Shown: positions 1-6,707 of the stretch, one piece after another
Layout: every line of letters starts with the position of its first letter
How positions within the stretch are numbered: position 1 is the stretch's first letter
From: HGM11525 sp045649145
Lineage (GTDB): Bacteria; Bacillota; Clostridia; UBA1381
Assembly: GCA_045649145.1 (NCBI GenBank)
Contig: JAZRPK010000003.1
Location: forward strand, 1-19,921
Reading direction: 5' to 3'
DNA length: 19,921 nucleotides
The notes under the pieces: model-generated
The model's input: the letters and a program-made list of their open reading frames with translations, nothing else
Databases searched by the model: none
What the model was told of the DNA's origin: nothing
Made by a program: the position numbers and the translations under genes

Positions 1-14
1 GCGGAAAATGCCAT
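1..14 (-). CDS. tsf: Elongation factor Ts, N-terminal codons only
   Basis: Reading leftward, an ATG at 14 opens the frame M-A-F-S-A, which runs off the left edge. An AAGGAGG-type ribosome binding site lies at 24-30, just after the rpsB stop. Translation factor Ts commonly begins MAFTA or MAITA, and rpsB-tsf is a near-universal bacterial gene pair, so position and first residues agree. Only five codons are visible, so the call rests mainly on gene order. It is probably co-transcribed with rpsB, with a gap of about 23 nt. Confidence 0.8.
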
Positions 15-37
15 TTTGTATATCCTCCTTGTAAGAA

Positions 38-787
38 TTATTCCTCTACTGCCTCAGCAGCTTCCTGAGCATCTGCCTCAACATCAGCAGCTACAGCGTC
101 AACGCCCTGTCTGCCTTCGATGATAGCGTTAGCCATTGTAGATGCGATAAGCTTAACTGCACGGATAGCATCATCATTGCCGGGGATTACATAATCAACC
201 TCGTCCGGATCACAGTTAGTATCAACGATAGCAACAACGGGGATACCGAGCTTTTTAGCCTCTGCTATAGCAATCTTTTCTTTTCTCGGGTCAACTACGA
301 AGAGTGCGCCCGGAAGCTTCTTCATTTCCTTGATACCGCCAAGGTATTTCTCAAGCTTGTCTCTCTGAGCCTTAAGCTTGATAACTTCCTTCTTGGGGAG
401 AAGGTCGAATGTGCCTTCTTCTTCCATTTTGTTAATCTGAGCCAAGCGGTCAATTCTCTTCTGGATTGTCTTGAAGTTTGTCATCATACCGCCGAGCCAT
501 CTTGCATTTACATAGTGCATTCCGACTCTTTCAGCCTCTTCCTTAATGGAATCCTGAGCCTGCTTCTTTGTTCCTACGAAAAGGATTGTCTTGCCCTCAG
601 CAGCAACATCCTTTACGAAGTAGTAAGCTTCCTCAACCTTTTTAACAGTCTTCTGAAGGTCGATGATGTAGATGCCGTTTCTTTCGGTGAAGATGTACTC
701 CGCCATTTTCGGGTTCCATCTTCTGGTCTGGTGACCGAAGTGAACGCCTGCTTCGAGAAGCTGTTTCATAGAAATTACGTTTGACAT
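38..787 (-). CDS. rpsB: 30S ribosomal protein S2
   Basis: This 249-residue protein is full length for bacterial S2. It opens with the S2 signature (ISMKQLLEAGVHFGHQTRRW, residues 5-24), continues with the IYIIDLQKT strand and the ARWLGGMMTNF motif, and contains the VVDPRKE and DTNCDP stretches typical of the family. S2 sits at the head/body junction of the small subunit and is among the last proteins to assemble. The acidic, Ala/Glu-rich C-terminal tail is normal variation. The start is fixed by an AGGAGG site about 8 nt upstream. It is the first gene of the rpsB-tsf operon, transcribed from the promoter at 906-934 with an untranslated leader of about 110 nt. Confidence 0.98.
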   Translation of the reverse strand: MSNVISMKQLLEAGVHFGHQTRRWNPKMAEYIFTERNGIYIIDLQKTVKKVEEAYYFVKDVAAEGKTILFVGTKKQAQDSIKEEAERVGMHYVNARWLGGMMTNFKTIQKRIDRLAQINKMEEEGTFDLLPKKEVIKLKAQRDKLEKYLGGIKEMKKLPGALFVVDPRKEKIAIAEAKKLGIPVVAIVDTNCDPDEVDYVIPGNDDAIRAVKLIASTMANAIIEGRQGVDAVAADVEADAQEAAEAVEE

Positions 788-905
788 TTTTTATTCCTCC
801 TTGTTTTTTGTTTTCCTCCATTTCGTTCATTTTGCAAGCAGAACCTACATTGAATATAGGCAACCCTGTCGCAATCCCGAAATGTGCGTAATGTCATACC
901 CAAGT

Positions 906-934
906 ATATTATCACATTTTTTTCCTCTTTTCAA
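906..934 (-). promoter_or_regulatory. Sigma-A promoter of rpsB-tsf
   Basis: Read leftward, TTGAAA (929-934) and TAATAT (906-911) are separated by 17 nt, with a TG one base upstream of the -10 (extended -10). The predicted start near 899 leaves about 110 nt of leader before the rpsB ATG. S2 operons are autoregulated through leader RNA in some bacteria, but I could not see a leader fold that I would call. The leader contains a weak CCTA/TAGG hairpin near 844-860 only. Confidence 0.85.
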
Positions 935-978
935 TACTTTTTTGTAAAAAAATCAAAAAAATTTACATAAGGAAATAC

Positions 979-1008
979 TTGACACGTATAAGTGCGGTGT
1001 GCTATAAT
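979..1008 (+). promoter_or_regulatory. Sigma-A promoter of tRNA-Leu
   Basis: TTGACA (979-984) and TATAAT (1003-1008) are both perfect consensus, with an 18-nt spacer and an upstream TG making an extended -10. The predicted transcription start lies about 12 nt before the mature tRNA 5' end. It diverges from the rpsB promoter, with 44 bp between the two -35 elements. Confidence 0.92.
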
Positions 1009-1026
1009 GTAATGCGTACGAAATAA

Positions 1027-1115
1027 GCTCGAGTGGCGGAATTGGCAGACGCCCGGGACTTAAAATCCCGTGGGTAGTAATACCCGTGCCGGTTCGACCC
1101 CGGCCTCGAGCACCA
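1027..1115 (+). tRNA. tRNA-Leu (anticodon TAA)
   Basis: The 7-bp acceptor stem GCTCGAG (1027-1033) pairs with CTCGAGC (1105-1111), followed by discriminator A and an encoded CCA (1113-1115). The anticodon arm CGGGA/TCCCG encloses the loop CTTAAAA, which gives anticodon TAA and decodes UUA. A long variable arm (GGGTA...TACCC) marks a class II tRNA, as expected for leucine. The T-arm carries GGTTCGA. It is a single-gene transcription unit with its own promoter and terminator. Confidence 0.98.
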
Positions 1116-1149
1116 AAAAAGAGCAAGCTATGGAGCTTGCTCTTTTTTT
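1116..1149. terminator. Bidirectional terminator between tRNA-Leu and the EamA transporter
   Basis: A perfect 9-bp stem, GAGCAAGCT (1121-1129) with AGCTTGCTC (1134-1142), and a 4-nt loop is followed by seven T. It is preceded by six A, which act as the U-tract for transcripts coming leftward from the convergent transporter gene. Confidence 0.93.
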
Positions 1150-1158
1150 GTTCAAAAA

Positions 1159-2082
1159 TCAATCCTTTTTGTAATTAAGAAGCAATATACCCGTGCTGAC
1201 GAGGAGCAGTGTTATAACAAGGGTTATCGGTGTGACGTTGCTTTTTTCGGTCAGCATCAGATTTGACAAAATAACACCGAAAACGGGTGTCATAAAGCTG
1301 TAAATGGAAACTCGTGATACCGGATTGTGCTTCAAAAGTACGCCCCAGAGTGCATAAGCTGTCGCCGACAGGCAGGAAAGATACAAAAGAACAAGAACAG
1401 CCTTTGTGCCTGAAACTACTATTTCGCCGCCAAAGAGCAGTCCTATTGCTATCATCACTATACCGCCTATTATGAACTGGTAACCGCTGATAACTACGGG
1501 GTCCTCGTGCTTGGAATAGTTTTTGATAAGTGCAGACGAAACTGCGTATGAGATGGTCGAGAGTATTACAAAGCCATCGCCTAAAAAATTCATACTAAAG
1601 TCAAGACCGTTTAGGTTTACCAGAATAATGCCCGAAAAGCCGATTATACACGCAAAAATCTTTTTGAAAGAAAGCTTTTCCTGCTTAAAGACAAGACAGG
1701 CAATAAGCATTGCAAAAAATGCCGACGAGCCGCTGCCGACAGTGCCCTTAACGCCTGAGGTGTTTGCAAGACCTATGTAGAAAAGTATGTATTGTATAAT
1801 AGTCTGGAAACAGCTTACAGTAGCAATTTTAGATATATTTTCCTTTTTGGGATACAAAAACTTGCGTCTTGCTATGCTGTAAATAAGTACTGTGATTATA
1901 CCCGCAAACAAAAATCTTACACCTGCAAAAAGTATTGTCGATGAGGTGTTTCTTACGGGCAGAATAAGCTCGTACCCGATTTTGATAAAGGGTGTTGCAC
2001 TGCCCCAAAGTGCACAGCAGAATATTGCAATGACTGCCACAACCAAGGGGTTGGTGATAATTTTACTTTTCGTCTGTTCCAT
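1159..2082 (-). CDS. EamA/DMT-superfamily transporter
   Basis: This predicted inner-membrane protein of 307 residues has about ten hydrophobic helices in two homologous halves, the size and layout of EamA (drug/metabolite transporter) proteins. Family-like features are the first-helix stretch CALWGSATPFIKIGY, the helix-four region YIGLANTSGVKGT and the second-half YALWGVLLKHNP. Substrate cannot be told from sequence; members export amino acids, metabolites or drugs. The ATG at 2082 is chosen over an upstream in-frame ATG at 2130 because GGAGAAG lies 6-7 nt before it and because the promoter at 2121-2149 would place the longer start at or before the transcription start. It is monocistronic, with terminators on both sides. 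Confidence 0.9.
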   Translation of the reverse strand: MEQTKSKIITNPLVVAVIAIFCCALWGSATPFIKIGYELILPVRNTSSTILFAGVRFLFAGIITVLIYSIARRKFLYPKKENISKIATVSCFQTIIQYILFYIGLANTSGVKGTVGSGSSAFFAMLIACLVFKQEKLSFKKIFACIIGFSGIILVNLNGLDFSMNFLGDGFVILSTISYAVSSALIKNYSKHEDPVVISGYQFIIGGIVMIAIGLLFGGEIVVSGTKAVLVLLYLSCLSATAYALWGVLLKHNPVSRVSIYSFMTPVFGVILSNLMLTEKSNVTPITLVITLLLVSTGILLLNYKKD

Positions 2083-2120
2083 TTTTCTTCTCCATCTTTT
2101 GTATAGTTTTAATCTTTTAT

Positions 2121-2149
2121 ATGTTAACATAACAAAGAGAAAAATTCAA
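2121..2149 (-). promoter_or_regulatory. Sigma-A promoter of the EamA transporter
   Basis: Read leftward, TTGAAT (2144-2149) and TAACAT (2121-2126) are 17 nt apart, with TGT directly before the -10. The predicted start is near 2114, giving a leader of about 30 nt before the ATG at 2082. Confidence 0.7.
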
Positions 2150-2168
2150 GATGTTTTGTGTTCTGTAG

Positions 2169-2204
2169 AAAAAACCCCCGAAAGCTGCTTGCTTTCGGGG
2201 GTTT
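2169..2204 (-). terminator. Rho-independent terminator after the GMP synthase gene
   Basis: A perfect 14-bp stem (2172-2185 with 2191-2204) with a 5-nt loop contains a run of five C opposite five G. Read leftward it ends in six T (2169-2174 on the complement). It lies 11 nt past the GMP synthase stop codon and insulates it from the transporter promoter. Confidence 0.93.
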
Positions 2205-2214
2205 AAGTTTCATT

Positions 2215-3195
2215 TTACTCCCATTCGATCGTCCCGATGGGCTTTGGTGTCAAATCGAGGAGTACTCGATTGATGCCTTCAACCTCGGTGGTGATGCGGT
2301 TTGTAATCTTGTGAAGAACATCGTAGGGGATTTCTTCGATAGTAGCGGACATAGCGTCTGTGGTATTGACCGCACGGATAATTGCGGGCCAGCCCTCGTA
2401 TCTCTTATCATTTCTTACGCCGACACTCTTCATATCAGGCACAGCGATAAAATACTGCCACACCTTACCTGCAAGACCGCAGATATCAAATTCTTCACGT
2501 AAAATAGCGTCTGCTTCACGCAGTGCATTGAGTCTGTCCCTTGTGATTGCGCCAAGGCATCTTACACCAAGACCGGGGCCGGGGAAGGGCTGGCGGTCAA
2601 CCATAGATGAGGGAAGTCCGAGCGCTTTTCCGACTACTCTTACCTCGTCTTTATAAAGCAGCTTAACCGGCTCGACCAGTTCAAACTGCATATCCTCGGG
2701 TAATCCACCTACGTTATGATGCGCCTTAACGCCGTCGCTTTCGAGAATATCGGGGTAGATAGTGCCTTGCGCAAGGAAGGAAATACCCTCAAGCTTGCTT
2801 GCCTCTTCGTCAAACACCTTTATAAACTCACCGCCGATAATCTTACGCTTTTTCTCCGGCTCGGAAACGCCCTTTAATAAGTCTAAAAATCTGTCTGTAG
2901 CGTCAATATATATCAGGTTAGCATCGAGCTGGTTACGGAACACTTCTATAACCTGTTCGCTTTCGCCCTTTCTCATAAGACCGTGGTTTACGTGTACGCA
3001 GACAAGCTGCTTGCCGATAGCCTTGATAAGAAGTGCGGCAACAACCGAGCTGTCAACACCGCCTGATAGTGCAAGAAGTACCCTCTTGTCGCCTACCTGT
3101 GCACGTACGGCAGAAATTTGTTCCGCAATAAACTGGTCTGCAAGCTCTTTTGTTGTGATACGAGCCATTGTATCCGGTCTTTTGTTCTGATCCAT
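2215..3195 (-). CDS. guaA: GMP synthase, stand-alone synthetase (ATP-pyrophosphatase) subunit
   Basis: The enzyme aminates XMP to GMP using ATP and ammonia in purine biosynthesis. The 326-residue protein has the PP-loop SGGVDSS at residues 44-50, the HVNHGLMRKGE segment, the QGTIYPD motif, PGPGLGVRC, and the C-terminal dimerisation domain ending PKPIGTIEWE. The N-terminal class I glutamine amidotransferase domain of ordinary bacterial GuaA (total about 510-525 residues) is missing, and the frame does not continue upstream, where a clean promoter sits. This is the two-subunit arrangement known from archaea (GuaAb), so an ammonia-supplying partner should be encoded elsewhere, or free ammonia is used. 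The start is supported by GAGGG about 7 nt upstream. It has its own promoter and terminator. Confidence 0.93.
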   Translation of the reverse strand: MDQNKRPDTMARITTKELADQFIAEQISAVRAQVGDKRVLLALSGGVDSSVVAALLIKAIGKQLVCVHVNHGLMRKGESEQVIEVFRNQLDANLIYIDATDRFLDLLKGVSEPEKKRKIIGGEFIKVFDEEASKLEGISFLAQGTIYPDILESDGVKAHHNVGGLPEDMQFELVEPVKLLYKDEVRVVGKALGLPSSMVDRQPFPGPGLGVRCLGAITRDRLNALREADAILREEFDICGLAGKVWQYFIAVPDMKSVGVRNDKRYEGWPAIIRAVNTTDAMSATIEEIPYDVLHKITNRITTEVEGINRVLLDLTPKPIGTIEWE

Positions 3196-3228
3196 AATTG
3201 TCCCTCGTTTCTTAAGATAATTTAATTA

Positions 3229-3257
3229 ATTTTATCACACTATTTAGCAGTTTTCAA
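3229..3257 (-). promoter_or_regulatory. Sigma-A promoter of the GMP synthase gene
   Basis: Read leftward, TTGAAA (3252-3257) and TAAAAT (3229-3234) are 17 nt apart with an extended -10 (TGA before it). It begins only 16 nt past the ddh stop codon. No guanine-riboswitch (purine aptamer) fold was recognised in the short leader of about 25 nt. Confidence 0.8.
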
Positions 3258-3273
3258 GTATTTATTATATTCA

Positions 3274-4257
3274 TTACAACAGATTTTTACGCAGCTCTTC
3301 AGGAGTTGAAGGGTGCAGATATTTTGGTGCGATGTCAAATACCGTTTTGCAGCCGATTTGCCCCTCTTTATTCATACGATAAGCGGCACGAGCATACGCA
3401 ACAAGCACACTGGAGGTAAATTCGGGGTTTGAGTCAAGCTTAAGGCGATATTCAATGATATGCTTATTTTCGTTATCAAAGCCTGTTGTGCCTGTACGGA
3501 ACACCATACCGCCGTGCGGGATACCGCTATGCTCTTTCGAAAGCTCCTCCTGTGATATAAAATGCACGGTTGTGTCATAGTCTGCGAAGTAGTTGGGCAT
3601 TGTTTTGATAGCGTTTTCAATTTTAGCAAGGTCTGCGCCGTCTTTGGCAACAACAAAGCACTCTCTTATATGCTTTTCACGTGTTGTAAGAGTGGGATTT
3701 TCGCCGTTTCGTACGCTCTCGAGTGCGGACGGAACAGGGATAGTATATTGCTTAGCATCGATAACACCGTCAATTCTGCGAATGGCGTCGGAATGTCCCT
3801 GACTGACGCCCTTGCCCCAGAAGGTATAATCCTCGCCGTTGGGGAGTATTGCCTGACCGATAAGACGGTTTAATGAGAACATTCCCGGGTCCCAGCCGAC
3901 CGATATAATACTGATTTTGCCGCTTTTTTTGCTTTCACTGTCTACACGGTCAAAATGCTCGGGAATTTTTGCGTGTGTATCAAAGCTGTCGATGACGTTA
4001 AAGTACTTAGCCATCTCGGGTGTCTGATGGGGCAGGTCGTTGGCACTGCCGCCGCACAGAATCATAACATCAATTTTGTCCTGCATCTCTAAAACTTTGT
4101 CAATTGAATAAACAGGCACATTTGTACGGGTTTTGATGGTATCGGGCGCTCGTCTTGTAAAAAGGGCGGCAAGCTCCATATCCTTGCTTGCGCTTACAGC
4201 CGCTTCTACACCGCGGCCGAGATTGCCGTAACCTACAATGCCGATTCTGATTTTCAT
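3274..4257 (-). CDS. ddh: meso-diaminopimelate D-dehydrogenase
   Basis: This NADP-dependent enzyme makes meso-diaminopimelate from tetrahydrodipicolinate and ammonia in one step, the short branch to lysine and peptidoglycan precursor. The 327-residue product matches the family length. It opens with a Rossmann motif, GIVGYGNLGRG (residues 5-15), followed by LFTRR. Further on come LCGGSANDLP, the DSFDTHAKIPEHF segment, VGWDPGMFSLNR, FWGKGVSQGHSDAIRRI and the Thr/His-rich HGGMVFRTG region, all recognisable from Ddh. The ATG at 4257 is preferred over an upstream ATG at 4311, because AAAGGGTG precedes it and the Rossmann fold then starts at the N-terminus. The promoter is at 4302-4330. Transcription may read on into the GMP synthase gene since no terminator separates them. 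Confidence 0.95.
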   Translation of the reverse strand: MKIRIGIVGYGNLGRGVEAAVSASKDMELAALFTRRAPDTIKTRTNVPVYSIDKVLEMQDKIDVMILCGGSANDLPHQTPEMAKYFNVIDSFDTHAKIPEHFDRVDSESKKSGKISIISVGWDPGMFSLNRLIGQAILPNGEDYTFWGKGVSQGHSDAIRRIDGVIDAKQYTIPVPSALESVRNGENPTLTTREKHIRECFVVAKDGADLAKIENAIKTMPNYFADYDTTVHFISQEELSKEHSGIPHGGMVFRTGTTGFDNENKHIIEYRLKLDSNPEFTSSVLVAYARAAYRMNKEGQIGCKTVFDIAPKYLHPSTPEELRKNLL

Positions 4258-4301
4258 ATACGTCACCCTTTCAGCTGTTAAGCATAAAAAATTATAAATA
4301 A

Positions 4302-4330
4302 GTAATACCACAAAATTCCTAAAATTTCAA
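4302..4330 (-). promoter_or_regulatory. Sigma-A promoter of ddh
   Basis: Read leftward, TTGAAA (4325-4330) and TATTAC (4302-4307) are spaced 17 nt, with TGG preceding the -10. A second A+T-rich TATAAT at 4290-4295 has no matching -35 and is less likely. Confidence 0.65.
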
Positions 4331-4393
4331 GTAGCAGGAAAAAATTTCTACGAATGCTACAAACTTTTTTTCAGTAAAAGCCTTGCCGCTGTG

Positions 4394-4433
4394 AAAAATT
4401 AAAGCAGAGAGGGGATATAATACCTCTCTCTGC
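4394..4433 (-). terminator. Terminator after hydG
   Basis: An 11-bp stem (4404-4414 with 4423-4433, one G-T pair, 8-nt loop) sits 9 nt past the hydG stop. Read leftward it is followed by TTTAATTTTT, an interrupted U-tract. It is a probable intrinsic terminator, slightly weaker than the others in this window. Confidence 0.75.
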
Positions 4434-4442
4434 CTTGGTTTA

Positions 4443-5858
4443 TCAAAATCTGAAATCTCGCTTTCCGCCCTCCATATCAAAAAGATGTTGTTTGGCGATT
4501 TCTTTTACCTTCTCGTTTGTGATGCGTTCTATTTCACGCGCTATAACCTTCTGACCCTTTTCTTTTGTATTATCAGACGCATAATCCTCCAGATACTCTT
4601 TTAACGTCATAAGAGCATTCGGCTGACAGCAGTTTACAATCTGTCCCGATTTTACGAGCGACATAAAGCGGTCGCCTGTTCTGCCCTCACGATAGCAGGC
4701 TGTGCAGAAGCTGGGGATATAACCTAGTGACAATAGCCAGTTTACCACCTCGTCAAGAGTTCTTCTGTCCTCAACATCAAACTGCGCCGAGTTTTCCTCC
4801 TCGCCGCCGTCGGCATATCCGCCTACGCTTGTGCGTGAGCCGCCGCTTATCTGTGATACTCCCAATTCCAGTACACGTTCTCTTGTCTTTTGAGATTCTC
4901 TTGTTGAGATTATCATACCCGTATACGGAACAGCAATTCGTAGTACTGCCACAATTTTTGCAAAAATGTCATCGTCAATTGCATTGGAAAAATCGTCGGG
5001 GTTAATATCCTCGGCGGGACGTATTCTTGGCAGGCTTATGGTATGAGGCCCTACTCCGCAGGCAGCCTCAAGATGCTCTGCGTGCATCAAAAGTCCGACG
5101 AAATCATATCTGTAAAGGTTAAGTCCGAAGAGGACACCGCAGCCGACATCATCTATGCCGCCCTCCATCGCTCTGTCCATCGCCTCTGTGTGATAGGCAT
5201 AATTGCTCTTAGGACCTGTGGGGTGCAGCTCCTCGTAAGCCTTTTTGTTGTAGGTTTCCTGAAACAATATATATGTGCCAATACCTGCATCCTTAAGCTT
5301 GCGGTAATTTTCTACCGTGGTTGCGGCAATATTTACATTAACACGTCTTATTGCACCGTTTTTGTGCTTGATTGAATAGATTGTTTCGATGCTTTCCAAA
5401 AGATACTCTATCGGATTATTTACAGGGTCTTCGCCCATTTCGAGTGCTAGGCGCTTGTGTCCCATATCCTGCAGAGCAATAACCTCGCGCTCAATCTCTT
5501 CCTGTGTCAGCTTTTTACGGCAGATGTTCTTGTTCTTATAATGATACGGACAGTAAACACAGCCGTTTACGCAGTAATTGGAAAGATAAAGTGGTGCGAA
5601 CATAACTATTCTGTTGCCGTAAAACTTTTCCTTTATCTCACGTGCCAAAGAAAACATCTTCTCGTTAAGGTCGGGGAGGTCGCAGTCCAATAAAACTGCC
5701 GCTTCTCTGTGGTTAAGACCTTTTAAGTCCTTTGCACGCTCTATTAGGCTTTCTATAAGCTCTCTGTTTGATTTATTGGCGGCGGCATATTCTAATGTAT
5801 CCTGAATTTCCTCGTCCGATATAAACTCCTCCGCCTTTTTAGACATTATATCATACAT
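4443..5858 (-). CDS. hydG: [FeFe]-hydrogenase H-cluster maturase HydG (radical SAM tyrosine lyase)
   Basis: HydG splits tyrosine into p-cresol and the CO and cyanide ligands of the hydrogenase H-cluster. The 471-residue product has the radical-SAM cluster motif CX3CX2C at C96, C100 and C103, in the context NYCVNGCVYCPY, and a GEDP segment about 40 residues later. The C-terminal auxiliary cluster motif is CX2C at C385/C388 with a third cysteine 22 residues on (C411, the second of a CC pair), which separates HydG from the related ThiH. Neither HydE, HydF nor a hydrogenase lies nearby, so maturation genes are scattered. The start at 5858 has AAAGGA 9 nt upstream; the second in-frame ATG is too far away. 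Expression is probably activator-dependent (palindrome 5917-5934) through the adjacent Crp/Fnr protein. Confidence 0.94.
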   Translation of the reverse strand: MYDIMSKKAEEFISDEEIQDTLEYAAANKSNRELIESLIERAKDLKGLNHREAAVLLDCDLPDLNEKMFSLAREIKEKFYGNRIVMFAPLYLSNYCVNGCVYCPYHYKNKNICRKKLTQEEIEREVIALQDMGHKRLALEMGEDPVNNPIEYLLESIETIYSIKHKNGAIRRVNVNIAATTVENYRKLKDAGIGTYILFQETYNKKAYEELHPTGPKSNYAYHTEAMDRAMEGGIDDVGCGVLFGLNLYRYDFVGLLMHAEHLEAACGVGPHTISLPRIRPAEDINPDDFSNAIDDDIFAKIVAVLRIAVPYTGMIISTRESQKTRERVLELGVSQISGGSRTSVGGYADGGEEENSAQFDVEDRRTLDEVVNWLLSLGYIPSFCTACYREGRTGDRFMSLVKSGQIVNCCQPNALMTLKEYLEDYASDNTKEKGQKVIAREIERITNEKVKEIAKQHLFDMEGGKRDFRF

Positions 5859-5890
5859 TATAAAAAATCCTTTCCTTTGCAGTCTATCTT

Positions 5891-5899
5891 ATGATAGCA
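5891..5899 (-). promoter_or_regulatory. Extended -10 of the hydG promoter
   Basis: Read leftward, TGCTATCAT forms an extended -10. The hexamer 17 nt upstream, CATACA, bears no likeness to TTGACA, as expected for an activator-dependent promoter. The predicted start near 5884 gives a leader of about 25 nt. Confidence 0.6.
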
Positions 5900-5916
5900 C
5901 AAAAGAAAGGAGTTGT

Positions 5917-5934
5917 ATGTTGCAACTGCAACAT
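5917..5934. promoter_or_regulatory. Probable Crp/Fnr-family operator upstream of hydG
   Basis: ATGTTGCAACTGCAACAT is an inverted repeat with 8-bp arms around a 2-nt centre. Its centre (5925.5) falls at -41.5 from the predicted hydG start, the standard class II activator position. It begins one base past the stop codon of the Crp/Fnr gene. The half-site differs from classical CRP (TGTGA) and FNR (TTGAT) sites. That the neighbouring regulator binds it is an inference. Confidence 0.65.
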
Positions 5935-6588
5935 TTACTGTAAAAACTTGAACCGATTGCCCTTAAAACGTATAATCCCGTCCTGCTGCATACGTGACAG
6001 CTCACGGGAAAGTGCGCTGCGTTCTACCCCCAGATAGCTTGCCATATCCTGACGGCTTAAGGGGATAAGAATTTCTGTCTTTTTCGAGTGTTCGGCAAGC
6101 TGTGACATATATGTTATTACCTTTTCACGTATGGTTTTTTTGGAAAGAATTTGAACACGGTCGTTCATACTAAGGCATTTTATAGCTATGGCACGTGTAA
6201 AATTGGCGTTTATTTTTGCGTGCAGCGGAGTGCTTGCAAGGTTATCCCTGATGGGAGCGGCATTAAGCCACACAACAACGGAGCCCTCGGTGGCGGTGGC
6301 ATAAATCGGGCTGTCGGAATTTGCAGTTACGGCAAGAGATTCCGCAAACATATCTCCGCGCGCAACCGTTGCCATAATCATCTGGTTTCCGTTGATATCA
6401 TCGCACGAGATTTGTACTGTGCCCTTTGTAATAACGCCGAACTCGGAAATAGAGTTTCCAAGCGAAATAAGTGTCTGCCCCTTTTTGTAATGCTTTTCCC
6501 GTGCACCAAGATATTTAAGTGCCTCGTCAAGCTCCGACTCGGTCAGACCGCTGAAAATATATGCCTTTGCCAAAAGCGCCTTATCCAT
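5935..6588 (-). CDS. Crp/Fnr-family transcriptional regulator
   Basis: The protein has 217 residues. An N-terminal cyclic-nucleotide-type beta-roll (about residues 10-120, with GVITKGTVQISCDDINGNQ and RGDMFAESLAV) is followed by a long dimerisation helix and a winged helix-turn-helix (RQDMASYLGVERSALSREL, then GIIRFKGNRF). The cAMP-binding Arg-Ser pair of true CRP is not evident, and no FNR-like N-terminal cysteine cluster is present, so the effector is unknown. In the recognition helix the CRP-type Glu appears replaced by Ser, fitting a non-TGTGA operator. The ATG at 6588 is preferred over the in-frame GTG at 6597, since GAGGTG at 6595-6600 is its ribosome binding site and overlaps that GTG. 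It probably controls hydG just downstream. Confidence 0.9.
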   Translation of the reverse strand: MDKALLAKAYIFSGLTESELDEALKYLGAREKHYKKGQTLISLGNSISEFGVITKGTVQISCDDINGNQMIMATVARGDMFAESLAVTANSDSPIYATATEGSVVVWLNAAPIRDNLASTPLHAKINANFTRAIAIKCLSMNDRVQILSKKTIREKVITYMSQLAEHSKKTEILIPLSRQDMASYLGVERSALSRELSRMQQDGIIRFKGNRFKFLQ

Positions 6589-6607
6589 TTTGCTCACCTC
6601 AAAAAGT

Positions 6608-6636
6608 ATTGTATCAAATTTAAGCTAAACTTTCAA
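6608..6636 (-). promoter_or_regulatory. Sigma-A promoter of the Crp/Fnr gene
   Basis: Read leftward, TTGAAA (6631-6636) and TACAAT (6608-6613) are 17 nt apart with TGA before the -10. It is back to back with the promoter at 6642-6670; only 5 bp separate the two -35 boxes, so the two may interfere with or influence each other. Confidence 0.8.
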
Positions 6637-6641
6637 TCTTA

Positions 6642-6670
6642 TTGACAAAAAAAACAATATATTATATAAT
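6642..6670 (+). promoter_or_regulatory. Sigma-A promoter of the HD-recX-rimO-pgsA-ttcA operon
   Basis: TTGACA (6642-6647) and TATAAT (6665-6670) are both perfect consensus at the ideal 17-nt spacing. The predicted start near 6677 gives about 30 nt of leader before the ATG at 6708. Confidence 0.92.
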
Positions 6671-6707
6671 AAAAATGTATATTCAAATGTAAAATGAGGT
6701 GCAAAAT

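Noticed and set aside
788..899. Structured S2-binding leader RNA of rpsB
   Set aside because: The leader is long enough, but only a 4-5 bp hairpin was visible; not enough to claim autoregulation.
953..1162. Reading frame of 69 codons across the tRNA-Leu
   Set aside because: It lies antisense over a tRNA and terminator, with no ribosome binding site; a non-coding shadow.
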